Notes: generated from the letters alone by a model not told the origin. 64,000 bases of DNA from Neomegalonema perideroedes DSM 15528 (GCF_000374145.1 NZ_KB893654.1:894995-958994); one strand, 5' to 3'. Counted from the first letter of the stretch, positions 38,535 through 47,633 are shown. Program-made: numbers and translations.

Positions 38535-40838
38535 TTGGTCGTGACGTCGTCCCTCCCTCCTTCGGCTGAGACCCCTTCCGCTCCGGCGCGGCTTCCTTTG
38601 CGCAAGCGGATCAACGTCCCGGCCCTGCTGGCGATCCTCGCGCCTTTCTGCGCGGCGGCGACTTACGCCGTGCTGACCTCGCCCGACGACTCCGTGCGCC
38701 GCTTTCTGCCGGCGCTGGTTCTGGCCGACATGGGGCTGGCTCTGGCGCTTCTGGCGGCCATAGCCTGGCGCGTGGCCAAGATGGTGCTGGCGCGGCGCCG
38801 CCGCTCCAGCGGCTCGCGGCTGCATCTGCGGATGGTGCGGATGTTCACCATCCTCGCGGTGGCGCCTGCGCTGCTCTTGGGCGTTCTGGCGGGCGCGACG
38901 GTCACGCGCGGGCTCGACATGTGGTTCGGACCCGGCGTGCGCTCCATCGCGGAGGCGGCTTCGACTCTGGCCTCGGTCTATCGCGAGCAGCGCGATAAGG
39001 ACATTCTCGAAGACGCGGGCTCCGCCATGGCCGACATGACCCGCGAAGCCGGACGCGGCTCCCTCTCGCCTCCGCGCATGAGCGATAGTCTGACCCGCAC
39101 CGCTGAGCGTCTGCGCAACAGCGGCGAAACCACTTATTACGTCGTGACCGGCGACGCCCGCATCATCGCGCGGAGCGAAGGCAGTTATGAATTCTACTAC
39201 ACGCCGCCGCCGCCGAACCAGCTGGCCCTCGCGACGCCCGCCACGGTGCGCTTCTACGTCGACGTGCAGAATCGCGCCTCCCGAGCCTTGGCCCGCCTGC
39301 CGGAGACCGTGACCGGCAGCGTCGAGCCGCTGTATCTTTACGCCTCGCGTCCGGCGGGGGGCGGCGCCGTCGAGGCCTATCGCGTCGTGGAGAGCCTGAC
39401 CGCCGATTATCGCCGCCTTCTGGCGCAGCGCGGCGAGATGCAATTGACCTTCGCGGCGATCTACATCGGCTTCGCCTTGCTGGTGGTTCTGGCGGCGATC
39501 TGGTTCGGCATCTGGTTCGCCGACCGCCTGACGGCGCCGGTCTCGCGTCTGGCGGGCGCGGCCGAGCGCGTCGCGGGGGGCGACCTCAGCGCCCGCGTGC
39601 CCGATTCCGGCGAGGCGGGGGATGAAATCGCCATGCTCGGGCGGGTCTTCAACCGCATGACCGAGCAGGTGGAGCTTCAGCGCGACCTCCTCGTGGAGGC
39701 CCATGAGGAAAGCGAAAGCCGCCGCCAATTCATCGAAGCGGTTCTGGCCGGGGCCGGGGCGGGCATCCTGCGGGTCGACGGAGCGGGCCGGGTGGAGCTG
39801 GCCAACGCCTCCGCCGAGACTCTCTTGGATCTGCCGGAGGGCTCTTTGGTCGGGCGTTCGCTGAAGGAGGCGGCTCCGGCTTTGGCGCGGGTGGCCGCCG
39901 CCGCCGCCGAGGCTCCCAATCGTCTGGCGGAATCCAAGGTCTCCTTCAGCCGCGAGGGCTCCGAGATCGAAGCCCTCGTGCGCGCGAGCGCCGATTCCGA
40001 TCCCTCGCGCGGCGTGGTCGTGACCTTCGACGACATGACCGACATGGCCGCCGCCCAGCGCCTCGCCGCCTGGAGCGACGTCGCCCGGCGCGTGGCGCAT
40101 GAGATCAAGAATCCTCTGACTCCGATCCAGCTTTCCGCCGAGCGCCTGCGCCGCAAATTCGGCAAGCAGATCGAGGCCGACAAGCCCGTCTTCGACCAAT
40201 GCGTCGACACCATCGTGCGTCAGGTCGGCGACATCCGGCGCATGGTGGACGAATTCTCCAAATTCGCCCGCATGCCCGAGCCCGAGAAGCTCACCGTGGA
40301 TCTCGTGGAGATCCTGCGGGAATCCGCCGCTCTGCAAAGCGCGGCGCATCCGCAGGTGGCCTATCCGGTTTCGGCCCGGCCGGACAAGATCCCGGTCAGC
40401 GCCGACCGCGGCATGCTGGGGCAGGTCTGCACCAATCTGATGAAGAACGCCGCCGAGGCCGTCGAGGCCCGGATGGAGGCTTGCCCCGGCGGCCCTCCCG
40501 GCGAGATCCGCACGAAAGCCTTTCTGGAGAACGACCATGTCGTGATCGAAATCTCCGACAACGGCGTCGGCCTGCCCAAACAGGACCGCCGCCGTCTGAC
40601 CGAGCCCTACGTCACCACCCGCGCCAAAGGCACGGGGCTGGGGCTGGCCATCGTCAAACGCATCGTCGAGCAGCATGGCGGAGTCCTCGCCCTGACCGAC
40701 GCGCCGCCTTTCGCGCCGGAGGCCCATTGCGGCGCTCTGGCGCGCGTGCTTCTGCCTCTGGCGAAGGCGGTCCCCGCCGCGCCGGAGGCGGGATCCGCTC
40801 CCGCCCTCGCGCCTGTTTCCGTTCCGCCTGCGGCGTGA
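38535..40838 (+). CDS. ntrY: Membrane sensor histidine kinase NtrY
   Basis: 767 residues. Three N-terminal hydrophobic segments (about 28-47, 57-79, 100-122), a periplasmic region to about 305, another helix (about 306-328), then HAMP, a PAS-like domain, H-box VAHEIKNPLTPIQLSAERLRRKFG, N-box LMKNAAEAVE, G1 SDNGVGLPKQ and G2 KGTGLGLAIVKR. This is the NtrY layout, linked to nitrogen and redox signalling in alphaproteobacteria. The start is uncertain: TTG 38535 or GTG 38541, neither with a clear ribosome-binding site. It lies 51 bases after ntrC and is partnered with ntrX. Confidence 0.94.
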   Translation: MVVTSSLPPSAETPSAPARLPLRKRINVPALLAILAPFCAAATYAVLTSPDDSVRRFLPALVLADMGLALALLAAIAWRVAKMVLARRRRSSGSRLHLRMVRMFTILAVAPALLLGVLAGATVTRGLDMWFGPGVRSIAEAASTLASVYREQRDKDILEDAGSAMADMTREAGRGSLSPPRMSDSLTRTAERLRNSGETTYYVVTGDARIIARSEGSYEFYYTPPPPNQLALATPATVRFYVDVQNRASRALARLPETVTGSVEPLYLYASRPAGGGAVEAYRVVESLTADYRRLLAQRGEMQLTFAAIYIGFALLVVLAAIWFGIWFADRLTAPVSRLAGAAERVAGGDLSARVPDSGEAGDEIAMLGRVFNRMTEQVELQRDLLVEAHEESESRRQFIEAVLAGAGAGILRVDGAGRVELANASAETLLDLPEGSLVGRSLKEAAPALARVAAAAAEAPNRLAESKVSFSREGSEIEALVRASADSDPSRGVVVTFDDMTDMAAAQRLAAWSDVARRVAHEIKNPLTPIQLSAERLRRKFGKQIEADKPVFDQCVDTIVRQVGDIRRMVDEFSKFARMPEPEKLTVDLVEILRESAALQSAAHPQVAYPVSARPDKIPVSADRGMLGQVCTNLMKNAAEAVEARMEACPGGPPGEIRTKAFLENDHVVIEISDNGVGLPKQDRRRLTEPYVTTRAKGTGLGLAIVKRIVEQHGGVLALTDAPPFAPEAHCGALARVLLPLAKAVPAAPEAGSAPALAPVSVPPAA

Positions 40839-40892
40839 CGGATCGAAAGACCCCATCAGGCCCCTCCGCGCGGGCCGCAGAAGAGGTGAGCC

Positions 40893-42299
40893 ATGGCTGA
40901 AATCCTGGTCGTCGACGACGAAGCCGACATCCGCGACCTGATCGCCGACATCCTCGAAGACGAGGGCTATAAGGCGCGCAGAGCCGCCGACGCCGATTCC
41001 GCCCTGCGCGAGATCAACATCCGTCAGCCGGATCTGATCATCCTCGACATCTGGCTTCAGGGCAGCCGCAAGGACGGCATCGAGCTGCTGAAGATCGTCA
41101 AGCGCGACAATCCCGAGCTGCCGGTGATCATCATCAGCGGCCACGGCAACATCGAGCTGGCGGTGGCGGCGATCAAGCAGGGCGCCTACGACTTCATCGA
41201 GAAGCCCTTCAAGACGGATCATCTGCTGGTGATCGTGCAAAGGGCTCTGGAGGCGGCGCGTCTGCGGCGCGAGAACGCGCGTCTGCGTCAGCGCGACGAC
41301 CGCGCGGGCGAGATGATCGGCTCCTCGGCCGCCATGACCGCCTTCCGCCAGACTCTGGAGCGCGTGGCGCCGACGGGCTCGCGGGTGCTGATCTCGGGGC
41401 CTTCGGGGGTGGGCAAAGAGGTGGCGGCGCGCTGGCTGCATCAGCATTCGAAACGGGCCTCGGGGCCTTTCGTGGTGGTCAGCGCCGCGACCATGGATCC
41501 CGACCGCCTCGAGGAGACCCTCTTCGGCCGCGAGCGCGAGGGCGGAATCGCGCAATCGGGCCTGCTGGAGACGGCGCATGGCGGCACCATCTTCTTCGAC
41601 GAAGTGGCCGACATGCCGCGCGGGGCGCAATCGAAGATCCTGCGGGTTCTGGTGGATCAGAGCTTCAGCCGGGTGGGGGGCGCCGACATGGTGCGCGTGG
41701 ACGTGCGGGTGGTCAGCTCGACCAGCCGCGACCTGCGCGACGAGATCGCCGAGGGGCGCTTCCGCGAGGATCTCTTCCATCGTCTGAGCGTGGTGCCCAT
41801 CGAGGCGCCCGCGCTCTCGCAGCGCCGCGAGGACATCCCGGCTCTGGTGGACCATATCGCCGAGAAGCTCCACCGGGATCAGGGCTTGCCGCGCCGCAAG
41901 ATCGGCGAGGACACTCTGGCCGCGCTCCAGACCTACGCATGGCCGGGCAACGTGCGGCAATTGCGCAACGTGGTCGAGCGGCTGCTGATTCTCGGCGGCT
42001 CCGGCGAGGAGGGCGCCATCTGCGCCGAGGATCTGCCGGGCGAGATCGTGGGCTCCGCGCCTGCGGCTCTGGTGGGGGTGGGGGGCGAGAGCCTCGTGGC
42101 TTTGCCTCTGCGCGAGGCCCGCGAGGCCTTCGAGCGCGAATATCTCATCGCGCAGATCAACCGCTTCAGCGGCAACGTCTCGCGCACGGCGGCCTTCATC
42201 GGCATGGAGCGCTCGGCGCTTCACAGGAAGTTGAAGTCTTTGGGCGTCGAGACCTCGAACAGGGCCGGCTCCCGTATGGCTTTCGCGGCTAAACAGTGA
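40893..42299 (+). CDS. ntrX: Response regulator NtrX
   Basis: 468 residues: receiver (VVDDEADIRDLI, phospho-acceptor in LIILDIWLQ, Lys in IEKPFKT), AAA+ domain with Walker A GPSGVGKE and Walker B GGTIFFDEVADMP, and C-terminal helix-turn-helix (GNVSRTAAFIGMERSALHRKL). The sigma54-contact loop GAFTGA is missing; the corresponding stretch reads FGREREGGIAQSGLLETA. Loss of this loop is, to my knowledge, usual for NtrX and suggests it does not act as a classical sigma54 activator. AGAGGTGAG precedes ATG. Confidence 0.94.
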   Translation: MAEILVVDDEADIRDLIADILEDEGYKARRAADADSALREINIRQPDLIILDIWLQGSRKDGIELLKIVKRDNPELPVIIISGHGNIELAVAAIKQGAYDFIEKPFKTDHLLVIVQRALEAARLRRENARLRQRDDRAGEMIGSSAAMTAFRQTLERVAPTGSRVLISGPSGVGKEVAARWLHQHSKRASGPFVVVSAATMDPDRLEETLFGREREGGIAQSGLLETAHGGTIFFDEVADMPRGAQSKILRVLVDQSFSRVGGADMVRVDVRVVSSTSRDLRDEIAEGRFREDLFHRLSVVPIEAPALSQRREDIPALVDHIAEKLHRDQGLPRRKIGEDTLAALQTYAWPGNVRQLRNVVERLLILGGSGEEGAICAEDLPGEIVGSAPAALVGVGGESLVALPLREAREAFEREYLIAQINRFSGNVSRTAAFIGMERSALHRKLKSLGVETSNRAGSRMAFAAKQ

Positions 42300-42448
42300 C
42301 ACTTGCGCCGATTTTCTTAAGGAAGACCGGAAAGCGCTTTTCGCGCTCGCGAAGGGTCGTGTAGCGTCGGCGGGCCGCCTTCAAGGGGGAGGCGGCTTGT
42401 CGGCGCTTCTGGCGCTCAAAAACAATGAAACCCGAACAGGGGGCGCAT

Positions 42449-42694
42449 ATGGCCGCCGAAAAGCAAAATCTTCAGGATGTCTTCCTGAACCACGTCCGCA
42501 AGAACAAGATCGCCGTGACGATTTTCCTCGTCAATGGCGTGAAGCTGCAGGGCGTCATCACTTGGTTCGATAATTTCTGCGTGTTGCTGCGCCGCGACGG
42601 CCAGTCTCAGCTCGTGTATAAGCACGCGATCTCGACGGTGATGCCCGCTCAACCCATCAATCTCTATGACGGCGACGAGGCGGCCGCTGGCTGA
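42449..42694 (+). CDS. hfq: RNA chaperone Hfq
   Basis: 81-residue Sm-like hexamer that pairs small RNAs with mRNAs. Sm1 contains [29 protein letters not shown] and Sm2 [24 protein letters not shown], both canonical. ATG 42449 is preferred: AGGGGG lies five bases upstream and [14 protein letters not shown] is the alphaproteobacterial N terminus. ATG 42425 would add eight residues. An inverted repeat (42374-42396, GCCGCCT/AGGCGGC) in the upstream gap may be a weak terminator after ntrX. Confidence 0.97.
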   Translation: MAAEKQNLQDVFLNHVRKNKIAVTIFLVNGVKLQGVITWFDNFCVLLRRDGQSQLVYKHAISTVMPAQPINLYDGDEAAAG

Positions 42695-42706
42695 CCTTGA
42701 GCCGTC

Positions 42707-44020
42707 TTGCGCAAGGCGGCCTCTTTGACCAAAGCCTATGTTCTGCATCCCGACCTTCGCCGTCGTTCCGACGGCGAAGGCGCTTCGCGCGACGCGAAAG
42801 CCCGTCTCTCCGAGGCTCTGAGCCTCGCGCGGGCGCTCGGCGCGCTGGAGCTGGTCGGCGGGGAGATCGTTCCTCTGGCCAATCCGCGCCCCGGCCTGCT
42901 CTTCGGCTCGGGCAAGATCGAGACCCTCAAGACCTTCTTTAAAACCGAGGAGATCGGCCTCGTGGTGGTGGACGGGCCTCTGAGCCCCGTTCAGCAGCGC
43001 AATCTTGAAAAGGAATGGGGCCTCAAGATCCTTGATCGCACCGGCCTGATCCTCGAGATCTTCGGCGAGCGCGCCCGCACCCGCGAAGGCGTGCTTCAGG
43101 TGGAGCTGGCGCATCTGACCTATCAGCGCAGCCGGCTGGTGCGCACCTGGACCCATCTGGAGCGTCAGCGCGGCGGCTTCGGCTTCCTCGGCGGCCCCGG
43201 CGAGACCCAGCTCGAAGCCGACCGCCGCATGATCGACGAGCGGGTGATCCGCCTCAAGGCCGATCTGGAGAAGGTGGCCCGCACCCGCGAGCTGCACCGC
43301 TCGGCGCGGCGCAAGGTTCCTTATCCCATCGTGGCTTTGGTGGGCTACACCAACGCCGGGAAATCGACCTTGTTCAACCGGCTCTCCACCGCCGACGTCA
43401 TGGCCAAGGACATGCTCTTCGCCACGCTGGATCCGACCATGCGGCTCATCGAGACGCCTTCAGGGCGTCCGGTGATCCTCTCGGACACGGTGGGCTTCAT
43501 CTCCGATCTTCCGACCATGCTGGTCGCGGCCTTCCGCGCCACTCTGGAGGAGGTGCTTGAGGCGGATCTGCTGATTCATGTGCGGGACGTCTCCAATCCC
43601 GACCATGAGGCCCAGAAGGCCGACGTTCTGAGCGTGCTCAAGGATTTGGGCGTCGAGGACTCGAAGATCCACAACGCCGTCGAGGCGCTGAACAAGATCG
43701 ACGCCCTTGATCCTGAGGAACAGGCGGCTTGGCTCAACGAATCCTCGCGGCGCCCCGACGCGGTGGCGGTTTCGGCTCAGACGGGCCAGAATCTGCCCGC
43801 CCTGCTCGACGTGGTGGAGGGCGCTCTGACCCGCGAGGCCCGCGAGGTCTCCTTGGTTCTGGCGCCCGAGGGCGGCGACGCCTTGGCTTGGCTTTATCGT
43901 CAAGGCTTGGTGGCCTCGCGCAAGGATGAGGAGGACGGCGCCATGCGCATCACGGCGCTCATGACCGAATCCGAGGAAGGGCGCCTGCGCAAGCTCTACG
44001 CCGAGCGGATCAGGGGCTGA
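42707..44020 (+). CDS. hflX: Ribosome-associated GTPase HflX
   Basis: 437-residue GTPase that splits stalled or stressed ribosomes. N-terminal HflX domain ([54 protein letters not shown]) with the coiled linker [21 protein letters not shown], then the G domain: G1 [15 protein letters not shown]3 [11 protein letters not shown]4 NKID. No ATG start is available; TTG 42707 gives the longest form, and TTG 42725, preceded by AAGG eight bases upstream, is also plausible. Its 3' end overlaps the convergent rtcR by eleven bases. Confidence 0.95.
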   Translation: MRKAASLTKAYVLHPDLRRRSDGEGASRDAKARLSEALSLARALGALELVGGEIVPLANPRPGLLFGSGKIETLKTFFKTEEIGLVVVDGPLSPVQQRNLEKEWGLKILDRTGLILEIFGERARTREGVLQVELAHLTYQRSRLVRTWTHLERQRGGFGFLGGPGETQLEADRRMIDERVIRLKADLEKVARTRELHRSARRKVPYPIVALVGYTNAGKSTLFNRLSTADVMAKDMLFATLDPTMRLIETPSGRPVILSDTVGFISDLPTMLVAAFRATLEEVLEADLLIHVRDVSNPDHEAQKADVLSVLKDLGVEDSKIHNAVEALNKIDALDPEEQAAWLNESSRRPDAVAVSAQTGQNLPALLDVVEGALTREAREVSLVLAPEGGDALAWLYRQGLVASRKDEEDGAMRITALMTESEEGRLRKLYAERIRG

Positions 44021-45626
44021 TCTTTTCGGGCTTCAGCGCTTCGAAGCTCAGCCCGAAGCGCTGAAGATATTTGCGCAGACGATCGGCGTCATTGGCGCTG
44101 GCCTTGGCGCGGCGCGAGGCGGCGAAGAGCTTGCGTCCCGCCGCGCTGGCCGAAGGGCTGGCGCGGCAGACCTCGACCGCCGCCGCCAATTGGGCGCGGT
44201 CGAAGAGATCGACCTCCTCCAGCCGTTCGGCGCCGAGCAGGGGCGTGAGGATCGCCTCCGGGCCTGAGGGAGCTTCGATCCGCCAGCGGCGTTTCAGAGT
44301 CTCGATCTCGCCGCGCACGGTCCCGACGTCGATGCGGCCGCGATGGGCGAGGGTGGCCATGCGCGTCGCCGAGGCCGAGAGATCGCGGAAATTGGCGCTC
44401 CAGAGCGCTTCCGGCGAGGCGGCGAAATCCAGATAAAGCCGTCGGGCTTCGGCGTTGAATCCCGCCTTGAAGCCTTCGCGCTCATGGAAGCGGCGCAATT
44501 CGAAATCGAGATTGGGCTCGACGTCCTCCCGGCGCTCGCGCAAAGGCGGCAGACGGAAGCTCCAGAGATCCAGCCGGGCCAGAAGATCCTCGCGGAAGCG
44601 CCCCGCCCGCACCTCCTCCGCAAGATCGCGGTTCGTCCCGGCGAGCAATTGGAAATCGGAGGAGGCGTCCTGATCGGCGCCCATGGGCCGGAACCGCTTT
44701 TCTTCGATGGCTCGCAGACACATGGCCTGCTCGTCGAGGCCCAATTCCCCGATCTCGTCGAGAAAGAGCAAGCCCTTGTCGGCGGCCTTCATGAGGCCCG
44801 CGCGGGCGTTCTGGGCGCCGGTGAAGGCCCCGCGCGCATGGCCGAAGAGCGTCGACATGGCCTGATCGCCCCGGAGCGTGGCGCAATTCACCTCCACGAA
44901 CTCCCCGGAGACCTGTCTTTGCGCGCGCTTCAGCTCATAGATCCGCCGCGCGAGCTGCGATTTCCCCGCGCCCGTCGGTCCGGAGAGCAGCACCGGCGCC
45001 CGCGAGCGGATCGCGACTTTTTCAATCTGGTCGATCAGGGCGTTGAAGGCGGGATTCCGCGTGGCGATCCCGGATTTCAGAAAAGAGGTCGCGGTTTCGC
45101 GCTCGGCGGCGAATCGCGTGGCGAGGGCGTCGTAGCGCGAGAGATCGAGGTCGATGATTCGATGACGCCCGATGGGGATCTCCTCGGGCGGCGCGCGGGG
45201 GGTGGGGGAGAGCTGGATCAGCCGCCCCGGAATCACATGAGCCTCGGTCAGCAGGAACCAGCAGATTTGCGCCACATGGGTGCCGGTGGTGATGTTGACG
45301 AGGTAATCCTCCGCCTCCGGGTCGAAGGGATAGCCTTGGGCGAGATCGCTCAGGGCGGCGTAGACCTCGCTGAAATCCCAAGGATCCTTGAGGTCGGTCA
45401 GATGCGCGCGGACTTCGGTTTCAGGCGCGGCCTCGGCGAGATCCTCCGTCATGAGATCCGCCAGAGCCTGATGATGGGGGCTGTGGATCAGCTCCAGACG
45501 GTCGATGCGCAATCCGGGCTGGCGGCAGAGCGCGAAGGTCGGGCGCCAGCGGCTCCAGCGCGAAGGGACGCGCTTCGAGGCGTCGAGGGTGGTTCCGAGG
45601 ATGGAGAGGGCGACGCGGCGGCGCAT
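44010..45626 (-). CDS. rtcR: RtcR, CARF-domain sigma54 activator of RNA repair genes
   Basis: 538 residues. Residues 1-about 180 match the RtcR N-terminal CARF (Rossmann-like ligand-sensing) domain, with the loop VNITTGTHVAQICWFLL near 110-125. The AAA+ domain has Walker A GPTGAGKS (216-223), an intact sigma54-contact loop GAFTGA (266-271) and Walker B KGLLFLDEIGEL. The C terminus carries a helical, putative DNA-binding region (AAVEVCRASPSASAAGRKLF). In E. coli and Salmonella, RtcR responds to RNA damage products through CARF and activates rtcBA or rsr-yrl-rtcBA from a sigma54 promoter. Here it is divergent from rsr and shares a 225-base regulatory region with it. Confidence 0.94.
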   Translation of the reverse strand: MRRRVALSILGTTLDASKRVPSRWSRWRPTFALCRQPGLRIDRLELIHSPHHQALADLMTEDLAEAAPETEVRAHLTDLKDPWDFSEVYAALSDLAQGYPFDPEAEDYLVNITTGTHVAQICWFLLTEAHVIPGRLIQLSPTPRAPPEEIPIGRHRIIDLDLSRYDALATRFAAERETATSFLKSGIATRNPAFNALIDQIEKVAIRSRAPVLLSGPTGAGKSQLARRIYELKRAQRQVSGEFVEVNCATLRGDQAMSTLFGHARGAFTGAQNARAGLMKAADKGLLFLDEIGELGLDEQAMCLRAIEEKRFRPMGADQDASSDFQLLAGTNRDLAEEVRAGRFREDLLARLDLWSFRLPPLRERREDVEPNLDFELRRFHEREGFKAGFNAEARRLYLDFAASPEALWSANFRDLSASATRMATLAHRGRIDVGTVRGEIETLKRRWRIEAPSGPEAILTPLLGAERLEEVDLFDRAQLAAAVEVCRASPSASAAGRKLFAASRRAKASANDADRLRKYLQRFGLSFEALKPEKISP

Positions 45627-45627
45627 G

Positions 45628-45657
45628 ACTTATCCAAATTTATAAACTCAGATAAGT
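45628..45657. promoter_or_regulatory. Inverted repeat ACTTATC-N16-GATAAGT, candidate RtcR site
   Basis: ACTTATC (45628-45634) and GATAAGT (45651-45657) form an inverted repeat immediately upstream of the rtcR start codon. The half-sites contain TTATC/GATAA, as does the palindrome at 45721. Its place suggests autoregulation of rtcR or an upstream activator site for rsr. The assignment is inference. Confidence 0.4.
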
Positions 45658-45720
45658 TCATATCGAAAATATGGCGGGATCGTCAAGCGCCGCATGGCCG
45701 AATCCACGGCGCATGAAAAT

Positions 45721-45735
45721 TTATCTTCAAGATAA
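45721..45735. promoter_or_regulatory. Palindrome TTATCTT-C-AAGATAA, candidate RtcR upstream activator site
   Basis: A perfect 15-base palindrome with a single central base, about 52 bases upstream of the -24 element of the rsr promoter. It shares TTATC/GATAA half-sites with the inverted repeat at 45628-45657. The surrounding intergenic stretch is unusually AT-rich for this genome. Enhancer-type binding by a hexameric sigma54 activator is a reasonable reading, but untested. Confidence 0.5.
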
Positions 45736-45787
45736 TTCAATTCATTAGAAGAAATTTCATCCCGGATTCCGCGCCTCCGGCCCCATC

Positions 45788-45802
45788 TGGCGCCGAACTT
45801 GA
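45788..45802 (+). promoter_or_regulatory. Sigma54 (-24/-12) promoter of the rsr-Y RNA-rtcB operon
   Basis: TGGCGC at 45788 and TTGAA at 45799 have the spacing of the sigma54 consensus (TGGCAC-N5-TTGCA). The invariant -24 GG is present; the -12 element has G followed by A rather than C. Transcription would start near 45813, about 40 bases before rsr. A divergent sigma54 activator (rtcR) strongly supports the call. Confidence 0.65.
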
Positions 45803-45851
45803 AATATCCCTCGCATCCCGGGTGGTCGGAACCGCCGGAAAGGAGGACGAG

Positions 45852-47420
45852 ATGGCTCTGAAATCCCTCTTCGCCAGCATGGCGCGGCGCGCGGCCCTTC
45901 CTCAGGCCGACGTCGTGAACGAAGCCGGAGGCCGCGCCTACGCCCTGACCCCCCGTCAGGCTCTGGCGCAATACGCCGCGACCGGAACTCTGGCGAGCGG
46001 CTTTTACGCCGACGCCGAAGCGCAGCTGAAGAATACGCTCGCCCTCGCTCACGCGGCCGATGCGGAGTTTCTCGCCAAAACGGCGGTCTACGCCTTCGAA
46101 CGCGGCAACATGAAGGACATGCCCGCGCTTTTGCTGGCGGTCCTCTCGCAGAAGGGCGACCCCGAGAGCGGCGAGCTCTTCGAGAAGGCTTTCAAGCGCG
46201 TGGCCCGCAACGGCAAGATGCTGCGCAACTTCGTGCAGATCATGCGTTCGGGCCAGACGGGGCGGTCTTCTCTGGGCTCGCGGCCCAAGCGGCTGATCCG
46301 CGACTGGATCGACGCGGCTTCGCCCGTCGAGATCCTGCGGGCTTCGGTGGGGGCGGATCCTTCTCTGGCCGACGTGGTCAAGATGGTCCATCCCAAGCCG
46401 CAGACTCCCGAGCGCGCCGCGCTTTACGGCTGGCTCATCGGGCGTCCCTATGATTTCGGGGCTCTGCCTCAGGTCGTGAAGGATTTCGAGGGCTTCAAGC
46501 GCGAGATCTCCGGTCCGGTCCCTGACGTCCCTTTCCAGATGCTGACCTCTTTGCCCCTGAAAAAGGCGCATTGGGCTCAGATCGCCCGGAAAGCCGGATG
46601 GCAGATGCTGCGTCAGAACCTGAACGCCTTCGCCCGTTACGGCCTGTTTCAGGAGAAGGGCTTCACGGCGATGATCGCGGGCCGCCTCTCCGACCGCGCG
46701 GAGATCCGCCGGACGCGTCTGATGCCCTATCAGCTGATGACGACGCTGGACAACGTCTCGCCTCAGGTTCCGCTTGAGGTCCGGAAGGCTCTGAACGCGG
46801 CGCTGAACGTCTCCTTGCAGAACGTTCCGCGCTTCGCGGGCCGCATCGTGGTGGCGCCCGACGTCTCGGGCTCCATGGGCTCGCCCGTGACGGGCTGGCG
46901 CAAGGGCTCGACCACGGTCACGCGCTGCGTGGACGTGGCGGGTCTGATGGCGGCGGCCTTCCTGCGGGCGAATCCGGAGACTCTGATCCTGCCTTTCGAC
47001 CATCAGGTCCATCAGGTGGATTTCGGGCGCGAGGCGGGGATCTTCGAGACGGCCAAGCGTCTGGCCTCCTACGGGGGCGGCGGCACCAATATGGCCGCGC
47101 CCATGGAGGAGCTGCTCAAGCGCAAGGCGAAGTTCGATCTGCTGATCTTCGTTTCGGACAACGAATCCTGGATCAATGGGCGCTCCGGTCCTTATCCGAC
47201 CGCCGCCATGACGATCTGGAGCAAGCTGAAGCAGATCAATCCGGAGGCGAAGATGGTCTGCCTCGACCTCCAGCCCTCCGCCACGACCCAGATGAAGAAC
47301 GCGCCCGACGTTTTGAATCTGGGGGGCTTCTCGGATCAGGTCTTCGACGTGATCGCGAGCTTCGCGGGCTCTGAGGATGCGGACCATTGGGTTTCGCGGA
47401 TCGAGGAGATCGTCTTGTGA
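45852..47420 (+). CDS. rsr: Ro60 orthologue Rsr (TROVE plus VWA domains)
   Basis: Ring-shaped RNA-binding protein that binds Y RNAs and misfolded RNAs. It has 522 residues from ATG 45852 (AAAGGAGGA upstream). The N-terminal two thirds are a helical TROVE domain (TPRQALAQYAATGTLASGFY, AVYAFERGNMKDMPALLLAVL, AFKRVARNGKMLRNFVQIMRSG). The C-terminal VWA domain has an intact MIDAS: DVSGS (337-341), the Thr of GGGTNMAAP (412) and the Asp of FVSDNESW (436). In Deinococcus, Ro60 with its Y RNA directs PNPase to structured RNA. Here three Y-RNA-like elements follow directly, then RtcB. Confidence 0.95.
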   Translation: MALKSLFASMARRAALPQADVVNEAGGRAYALTPRQALAQYAATGTLASGFYADAEAQLKNTLALAHAADAEFLAKTAVYAFERGNMKDMPALLLAVLSQKGDPESGELFEKAFKRVARNGKMLRNFVQIMRSGQTGRSSLGSRPKRLIRDWIDAASPVEILRASVGADPSLADVVKMVHPKPQTPERAALYGWLIGRPYDFGALPQVVKDFEGFKREISGPVPDVPFQMLTSLPLKKAHWAQIARKAGWQMLRQNLNAFARYGLFQEKGFTAMIAGRLSDRAEIRRTRLMPYQLMTTLDNVSPQVPLEVRKALNAALNVSLQNVPRFAGRIVVAPDVSGSMGSPVTGWRKGSTTVTRCVDVAGLMAAAFLRANPETLILPFDHQVHQVDFGREAGIFETAKRLASYGGGGTNMAAPMEELLKRKAKFDLLIFVSDNESWINGRSGPYPTAAMTIWSKLKQINPEAKMVCLDLQPSATTQMKNAPDVLNLGGFSDQVFDVIASFAGSEDADHWVSRIEEIVL

Positions 47421-47426
47421 AAACGT

Positions 47427-47455
47427 CCTTCGGCGGCGCGGACCGTCGCCGAAGG
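47427..47455 (+). other. Hairpin between rsr and the first Y RNA
   Basis: CCTTCGGCG (47427-47435) and CGCCGAAGG (47447-47455) form a perfect 9-bp stem with an 11-base loop, starting seven bases after the rsr stop. No T-run follows, so it looks more like an mRNA 3'-end stabiliser or a processing/spacer structure separating rsr mRNA from Y RNA 1 than a terminator. Confidence 0.5.
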
Positions 47456-47469
47456 CGCCTCGAAAGGCC

Positions 47470-47633
47470 TTGCGGCCGGTCAGGGGCGCGACGAATGCCG
47501 ATGGAGCTCCGTCTCCAAACGACGCCCTCCGCGGGCTTCGCCTTTTCGAAGGCGGAGCCGCCCCGCGGCGGCCCTGTGGCGAAGGGCGGGCTCGCTTCAT
47601 CTCTTTTGTCGCCGCGCCCCTGACCGGCTGCGG
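47470..47633 (+). ncRNA. Y RNA 1 (no tRNA-like domain)
   Basis: A long stem closes a folded domain: 47475-47494 (GCCGGTCAGGGGCGCG, then ACGA) pairs with 47609-47628 (TCGCCGCGCCCCTGACCGGC) with one A-C mismatch, and a few weaker pairs extend it outward. The box GACGAATGCCG with its following TGGAGCTCC lies at the inner end of the 5' strand, and TTTTGTCG at the inner end of the 3' strand. Inside is an 11-bp hairpin capped by TTCG (47534-47559) and a GCCGCC/GGCGGC hairpin (47557-47572). The location after rsr and the shared box identify it as a Ro60-partner Y RNA. Exact ends are unknown. Confidence 0.65.

Noticed and set aside
36729-42302. 1857-codon open frame on the minus strand
   Set aside because: It is antisense to ntrB, ntrC, ntrY and ntrX, whose motifs are unmistakable. 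Long antisense frames arise from GC-rich codon bias, and its translation is Arg/His/Gln-rich low-complexity sequence.
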